Positions 7,028 to 10,036 of a DNA stretch of 10,036 nucleotides are shown here, one piece after another; position 1 is the stretch's first letter; every line of letters starts with the position of its first letter. The stretch spans positions 1 through 10,036 of the forward strand of contig JADFKG010000074.1 of NCBI GenBank assembly GCA_022565075.1. The letters are read 5' to 3'. This stretch comes from Chloroflexota bacterium (GTDB taxonomy: Bacteria > Chloroflexota > Dehalococcoidia > SM23-28-2 > RBG-16-64-32). The notes beneath the pieces are model-generated. The model was given only the letters and a program-made list of their open reading frames with translations. It was not told where the DNA came from and searched no databases. The position numbers and the translations under genes are program-made.

Positions 7028-7920
7028 TCGTTCTTGACCCTGTGCCCGCCGAACTCCTGGCGCAGCGCGGCGATCAGCTTGGCGCCGAACGAGTCGTCCT
7101 GCCGCGAGCGGAAACGCGCGAAGAGCGAGTGCGCCAGGATCGTGGCGGGGACGTCGCGGTCGATCGCCTCCTGGATCGTCCAGCGGCCCTCGCCCGAGTC
7201 CTCGACGTAGCCGCGGATGGAGGAGAGGCCGGGGTCGTTGGCCAGCGCGCGCTCGGTCAGTTCCAGGAGCCAGGAGCGGACTACGCTGCCGTGTCCCCAG
7301 AGCTCCGAGATGGCGTGGAGGTCGAGGTCGTAAGTGGAGGCGTCGAGGAGCTCGAAGCCTTCGGCGTAGGACTGGAGGAGCGCGTACTCGATGCCGTTGT
7401 GCACCATCTTCACGTAGTGGCCGGCGCCGGCGGGGCCCATATAGGCGTATCCTTCCGGGGGCGCCAGCGTCTCGAAGATTGGGCGCGCGCGCTCGAAGAT
7501 GTCCTTCTCGCCGCCGATCATCAGGCAATAGCCGTTCTCCAGGCCCCAGATGCCACCACTCGTTCCGCTGTCCAGTAGATGGATGCCGGACGCCTTCAAC
7601 GATTCGGCCCGCGCCACAGTGTCGTGGTAGTTGGAGTTACCGCCTTCAATGATCGCGTCGCCCTTCTCCAGCAGCGGCGTCAGCGCTTCAATCGTGTCCG
7701 TCACCGGCTGGCCGGACGGGACCATGATCCAGACGTGCCGCGGTGCTGCCAGCTTGCCGACGACGTCCTCAAGGCTGGTGGCTGGTATCGCTCCTTCGGT
7801 CTTCAGGGGGTCAGCCGCCCCTGGATCGCGGTCGTAGACGACGACTTCGTGGCCGCCGCGGAGGAGGCGCAGGCTCATGTTAGCGCCCATGCGCCCGAGG
7901 CCGATCATTGCGAGCTGCAC
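7024..7920 (-). CDS. gnd: 6-phosphogluconate dehydrogenase (decarboxylating), short GndA-type
   Basis: Gnd converts 6-phosphogluconate to ribulose-5-phosphate and CO2 with reduction of a nicotinamide cofactor. At 298 residues it belongs to the short class, roughly 170 residues smaller than the E. coli type. Visible motifs are the Rossmann GLGRMGANM (7-15), GGNSNYHDT (93-101), the substrate-binding SGTSGGIWG (118-126) and the catalytic GAGHYVKMVHNGIEY (165-179, with K171 and the HN pair at 174-175). The second strand ends VVVYDRDP (26-33). An acidic residue at position 30, where NADP enzymes carry an N-R-T type sequence, favours NAD, as in the known short NAD-dependent enzymes. This is inference from position, not proof. 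The start is GTG 7920, with GGAG 8 bases upstream. It lies one base after the pgi stop, and its own stop overlaps the zwf start. Confidence 0.95.
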   Translation of the reverse strand: MQLAMIGLGRMGANMSLRLLRGGHEVVVYDRDPGAADPLKTEGAIPATSLEDVVGKLAAPRHVWIMVPSGQPVTDTIEALTPLLEKGDAIIEGGNSNYHDTVARAESLKASGIHLLDSGTSGGIWGLENGYCLMIGGEKDIFERARPIFETLAPPEGYAYMGPAGAGHYVKMVHNGIEYALLQSYAEGFELLDASTYDLDLHAISELWGHGSVVRSWLLELTERALANDPGLSSIRGYVEDSGEGRWTIQEAIDRDVPATILAHSLFARFRSRQDDSFGAKLIAALRQEFGGHRVKNE

Positions 7921-7921
7921 G

Positions 7922-9595
7922 CTATTGTCTCCGCTCTGCGGTCTCGCGCAGCGCCGCCTCGACGCTGTCCACCAGGAGTCGCAGGTTGGCCGTCGTCTCG
8001 TCGCCGAGCGAGACGCGCAGGACCGGCCGCTTGCGCCTCAGGAGAGCCGCCAGGTCGCCCAGCGCCTGCGCCCGCTTGAGGACGCTGAACGTGAACGACT
8101 GCTCGCCTGGTACGTCAATGTCGATCTCGTCGTTCATCACGAGTTGCAGGAAGACGCCTGTCGCCGGCCCGCCCTTGTGTAGCTGGCCGGTCGAGTGCAG
8201 GAAGCGCGGGCCGTAGCCGACCGTCGTCGCACGTCGCGTCGCGTCGCGAAGGGCCGTGCGCAGGCGCGTCAGCAGGCGCTCGTGCTCTTCGGTCGGCGGG
8301 AGGTAGGCCATGATCGCCAGGTACGAGCCCTCCGGTGCGAGCAGGAAGTGCTCTGCCACAAGCGCGCCGACCGTGCGCTCTGGTGCGGTCCCCAGGCGTG
8401 CCAGCGTCGAGTCGTCAGCGGCGAGGCTGAGGCCGTCTTCCTCGACGACTGGCGCCGGGTTGGGCAGCAGGCCGCTCGTCTCGTACTGCTCGATAACGCG
8501 GCGGGTGTTGTCCTTGCTCTCGGCCACGTTCGGCTCGTCGAACGGGTTGAGGCCGAGCGCGGCGCCGGCGGCGGCGGTGGCGATCTCCCAGCGCAGGAAC
8601 TCCGCACCGAGCCCGTACGGTCCGGGGACGTCGATGCGGATGACGGGATGGCCGGCCGCTTCGAGCTGGTCGGCCGCCGCGGCGGTCTCTTCGTCGCGCG
8701 CTTCCATCTGCATCGAGACGAAGACGCGGTCGTCGCCGTAAGATTGCGCATCTCCGGGCGGCTCGCCGACGATGGGCACGATGCCCTGGCCGCCCTTGCC
8801 CGTGCTCTCGGCGATTAGCTGCTCTGCCCAGGCGCCGAAGCTCTCCAGGCCGGGTGCGGAGAGGAACGTCAGCTTGTCGCGTCCCTCCTGTGCCAGCGCG
8901 GCCAGCCGCTCGCCGAGGGCTGCGGCCTCCTCTCCGTCGACTGTTGCCGCCGAGGCCAGCAGGCGCTCGACGTCGACGCCGATGGCGGCAGCGGGCACGA
9001 GGCCGAAGAACGAGAGCGCGGAGAAGCGGCCGCCGATGTCGGGCGGGTTGACGAACGTGCGGTGGAACCCCGATTCGCGAGCCCGCTGATGGAGTGGTGT
9101 GTCAGGATCGGTTACGGCGACGAAGTTGTCGAGCGCGCCCGTGTCGCCCGTCGCGTCGAGGGTGCGTTCGGCGAAGTAGCGCTCCAGAGACATCGTCTCC
9201 ACCGTTGTGCCCGACTTGCTGGAGACGATGAAGAGCGTCGACTCGACGTCGATCCTGTTTTCGACGCGCAAGATCGCCAGCGGGTCGATGGTGTCCAGGA
9301 CGTGCAGCGTGGGGAAGCCGGGCGCAGAGCCGAACGTGCGCTGAAAGACCTCCGGGGCGAGCGAGCTGCCACCCATCCCGAGTAGAACGGCGTCGCGGAA
9401 GCCAAGTTCGCCGACCCAGTCCGCGAAACCGCGCAGCTCGTCGAGGCTGTCGCGCATCGATTCGTGGAGGTTCACCCAGCCCAGGCGCTGACCGATCTTC
9501 TCCTCGACGGCAGGCTCAGCGGTCCAGAGTGAGGCGTCGCGCGCCTGGAGGCGCTCGAAGAAGGAGGCGGGTGAGGTCACCTCGTCAGTCTCCAC
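7922..9595 (-). CDS. pgi: Glucose-6-phosphate isomerase, of the type found fused to transaldolase
   Basis: Pgi interconverts glucose-6-phosphate and fructose-6-phosphate. Here it probably feeds fructose-6-P made by transaldolase back into Zwf. The 557-residue protein has two SIS-type sugar isomerase folds: LLGMGGSSLAPEVF (71-84), the phosphate-binding loop SSKSGTTVET (125-134), GGRFSALSFFGLVP (188-201), the catalytic-glutamate region ESTGKGGQGIVPI (263-275) and NPFDEPNVAESK (350-361). The tail of about 190 residues beyond that point, with GYGPRFLHSTGQLHKGGP (460-477), is not part of the classic short bacterial Pgi. It resembles the isomerase half of bifunctional transaldolase/Pgi proteins. 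The GTG at 9595 overlaps the tal stop by 11 bases in a different frame. The Shine-Dalgarno sequence is weak, so coupling to tal translation is likely; the first ATG is only residue 47. The identity as a Pgi is firm; the fusion-type relationship rests on motif recognition. Confidence 0.95.
   Translation of the reverse strand: METDEVTSPASFFERLQARDASLWTAEPAVEEKIGQRLGWVNLHESMRDSLDELRGFADWVGELGFRDAVLLGMGGSSLAPEVFQRTFGSAPGFPTLHVLDTIDPLAILRVENRIDVESTLFIVSSKSGTTVETMSLERYFAERTLDATGDTGALDNFVAVTDPDTPLHQRARESGFHRTFVNPPDIGGRFSALSFFGLVPAAAIGVDVERLLASAATVDGEEAAALGERLAALAQEGRDKLTFLSAPGLESFGAWAEQLIAESTGKGGQGIVPIVGEPPGDAQSYGDDRVFVSMQMEARDEETAAAADQLEAAGHPVIRIDVPGPYGLGAEFLRWEIATAAAGAALGLNPFDEPNVAESKDNTRRVIEQYETSGLLPNPAPVVEEDGLSLAADDSTLARLGTAPERTVGALVAEHFLLAPEGSYLAIMAYLPPTEEHERLLTRLRTALRDATRRATTVGYGPRFLHSTGQLHKGGPATGVFLQLVMNDEIDIDVPGEQSFTFSVLKRAQALGDLAALLRRKRPVLRVSLGDETTANLRLLVDSVEAALRETAERRQ
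7929..7932 (-). promoter_or_regulatory. Ribosome binding site of gnd
   Basis: GGAG on the minus strand, 8 bases before the GTG at 7920-7918, inside the last codons of pgi. It supports the GTG start over the in-frame ATG at residue 5, which would cut into the first strand of the nucleotide fold. Confidence 0.65.
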
Positions 9596-10036
9596 TCGCT
9601 GCAGCGCCGATCCCCTTCGTGCCGGCGAGGATGCGGTTGCGCTTCTCCTCGACCGTGGCGCGGGCCCTGGCGAAGGAGTCGGCGAACAGCTTGACGCCCT
9701 GCACCTGCAGCTCGTCCGTCACGGCCCGGAAGTCGATACCGGCGGCTTCGAGCTCGCGGACGTGCGCGCGGGCGTCGTCGACACCCGTCGCCAGCGTAGA
9801 GGCGACGACGCCGTGGTCGCGGAAGGCATCGAGAGTGTTCTGCGGCATGGTGTTGATCGTATCGGGGCCGATCAGCTCCTCAACGTAAAGTACGTCACGG
9901 TAGTCGGGGTTTTTGGTGCTTGTGCTGGCCCAGAGGCAGCGCTGGACGCGCGCGCCCCTGGCGGCGAGCTTTGCCCAGCGCTCGCCCGAGAAGAGCTCCT
10001 GGAATTTCGCGTAGGCGATCTTGGCGTTGGCGACGC
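9585..10036 (-). CDS. tal: Transaldolase, C-terminal part (5' end beyond the window)
   Basis: The frame is open to the right window edge and gives the last 149 residues. Transaldolase moves a dihydroxyacetone unit between sugar phosphates in the non-oxidative pentose phosphate branch, here regenerating fructose-6-P for the neighbouring isomerase. The visible part begins VANAKIAYAKFQELF and includes LWASTSTKNPDYRDVLYVEE, IGPDTINTMPQNTLDAFRDHG and a closing helix ATVEEKRNRIL. These match the mycobacterial-type transaldolase rather than the short MipB/TalC type. The Schiff-base lysine of the family sits in an earlier strand and is not in the window, so catalytic competence cannot be judged. The ATG at 9848 is an internal methionine, not a start. 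The gene ends in a normal short tail and overlaps pgi by 11 bases. It is the first gene visible in the operon; transketolase is a plausible upstream neighbour. Confidence 0.95.
   Translation of the reverse strand, partial: VANAKIAYAKFQELFSGERWAKLAARGARVQRCLWASTSTKNPDYRDVLYVEELIGPDTINTMPQNTLDAFRDHGVVASTLATGVDDARAHVRELEAAGIDFRAVTDELQVQGVKLFADSFARARATVEEKRNRILAGTKGIGAAASGD

Noticed and set aside
5597..7210. A 537-codon open frame on the plus strand, antisense to zwf
   Set aside because: Its composition is rich in Arg, Val, Ala and Asp and no family motif is visible. It is the expected antisense shadow of a GC-rich gene, and Zwf on the other strand is unmistakable.
7028..7528. Extension of the zwf frame upstream to 7528
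   Set aside because: The extra sequence is Arg/Pro-rich and lies out of frame inside gnd; the GTG at 7027 gives a normal-length Zwf and a GTGA overlap.
1..10036. Mobile element, prophage, CRISPR, toxin-antitoxin, riboswitch, tRNA or rRNA
   Set aside because: Nearly every base is assigned to housekeeping or signalling genes, and I saw no terminal repeats, transposase motifs, repeat-spacer pattern or RNA gene signature.

Overview
The window is GC-rich, densely coding bacterial DNA. The strongest lineage clue is OpcA, which is known mainly from Actinomycetota and Cyanobacteria. It sits in a tal-pgi-gnd-zwf-opcA cluster with a mycobacterial-type transaldolase. The PGI resembles the isomerase half of fused transaldolase-PGI proteins. 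Together these suggest a deep-branching actinobacterium (Thermoleophilia or Rubrobacteria-like) or a Chloroflexota relative. This is inference; there is no rRNA or other phylogenetic marker in the window.

Layout. Positions 11-1815 (+ strand) hold an ATP-grasp ligase-like protein and a HAD-family phosphatase-like protein. They are coupled by a 4-base stop/start overlap and are probably the end of an operon that begins to the left. Positions 1738-4188 (- strand) hold a membrane-anchored c-di-GMP protein (two TM segments, GAF-like, PAS, GGDEF, EAL). Its 3' end overlaps the HAD gene by 78 bases, tail to tail. Positions 4189-4364 are the only real intergenic gap (176 bases), with one imperfect hairpin and no recognisable promoter. 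Positions 4365-10036 (- strand) are one compact operon, transcribed right to left: transaldolase (5' end outside the window), glucose-6-phosphate isomerase, 6-phosphogluconate dehydrogenase, glucose-6-phosphate dehydrogenase and OpcA. Its four junctions are an 11-base overlap, a 1-base gap, a 4-base overlap and a 16-base overlap.

How the genes work together. Pgi interconverts fructose-6-P and glucose-6-P. Zwf, with OpcA as its assembly or activation partner, oxidises glucose-6-P to the lactone. Gnd decarboxylates 6-phosphogluconate to ribulose-5-P. Transaldolase returns carbon from the non-oxidative branch to fructose-6-P. The set encodes a cyclic oxidative pentose phosphate pathway. 6-phosphogluconolactonase is absent from the window, and transketolase may lie upstream of tal. 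The nucleotide-binding residues suggest an NADP-type Zwf and an NAD-type Gnd.

Six of the seven genes whose starts are visible must begin at GTG or TTG. I found no mobile element, CRISPR array, tRNA or rRNA, and no clearly new biological system. The least explained parts are the ATP-grasp/HAD pair and the long convergent overlap.
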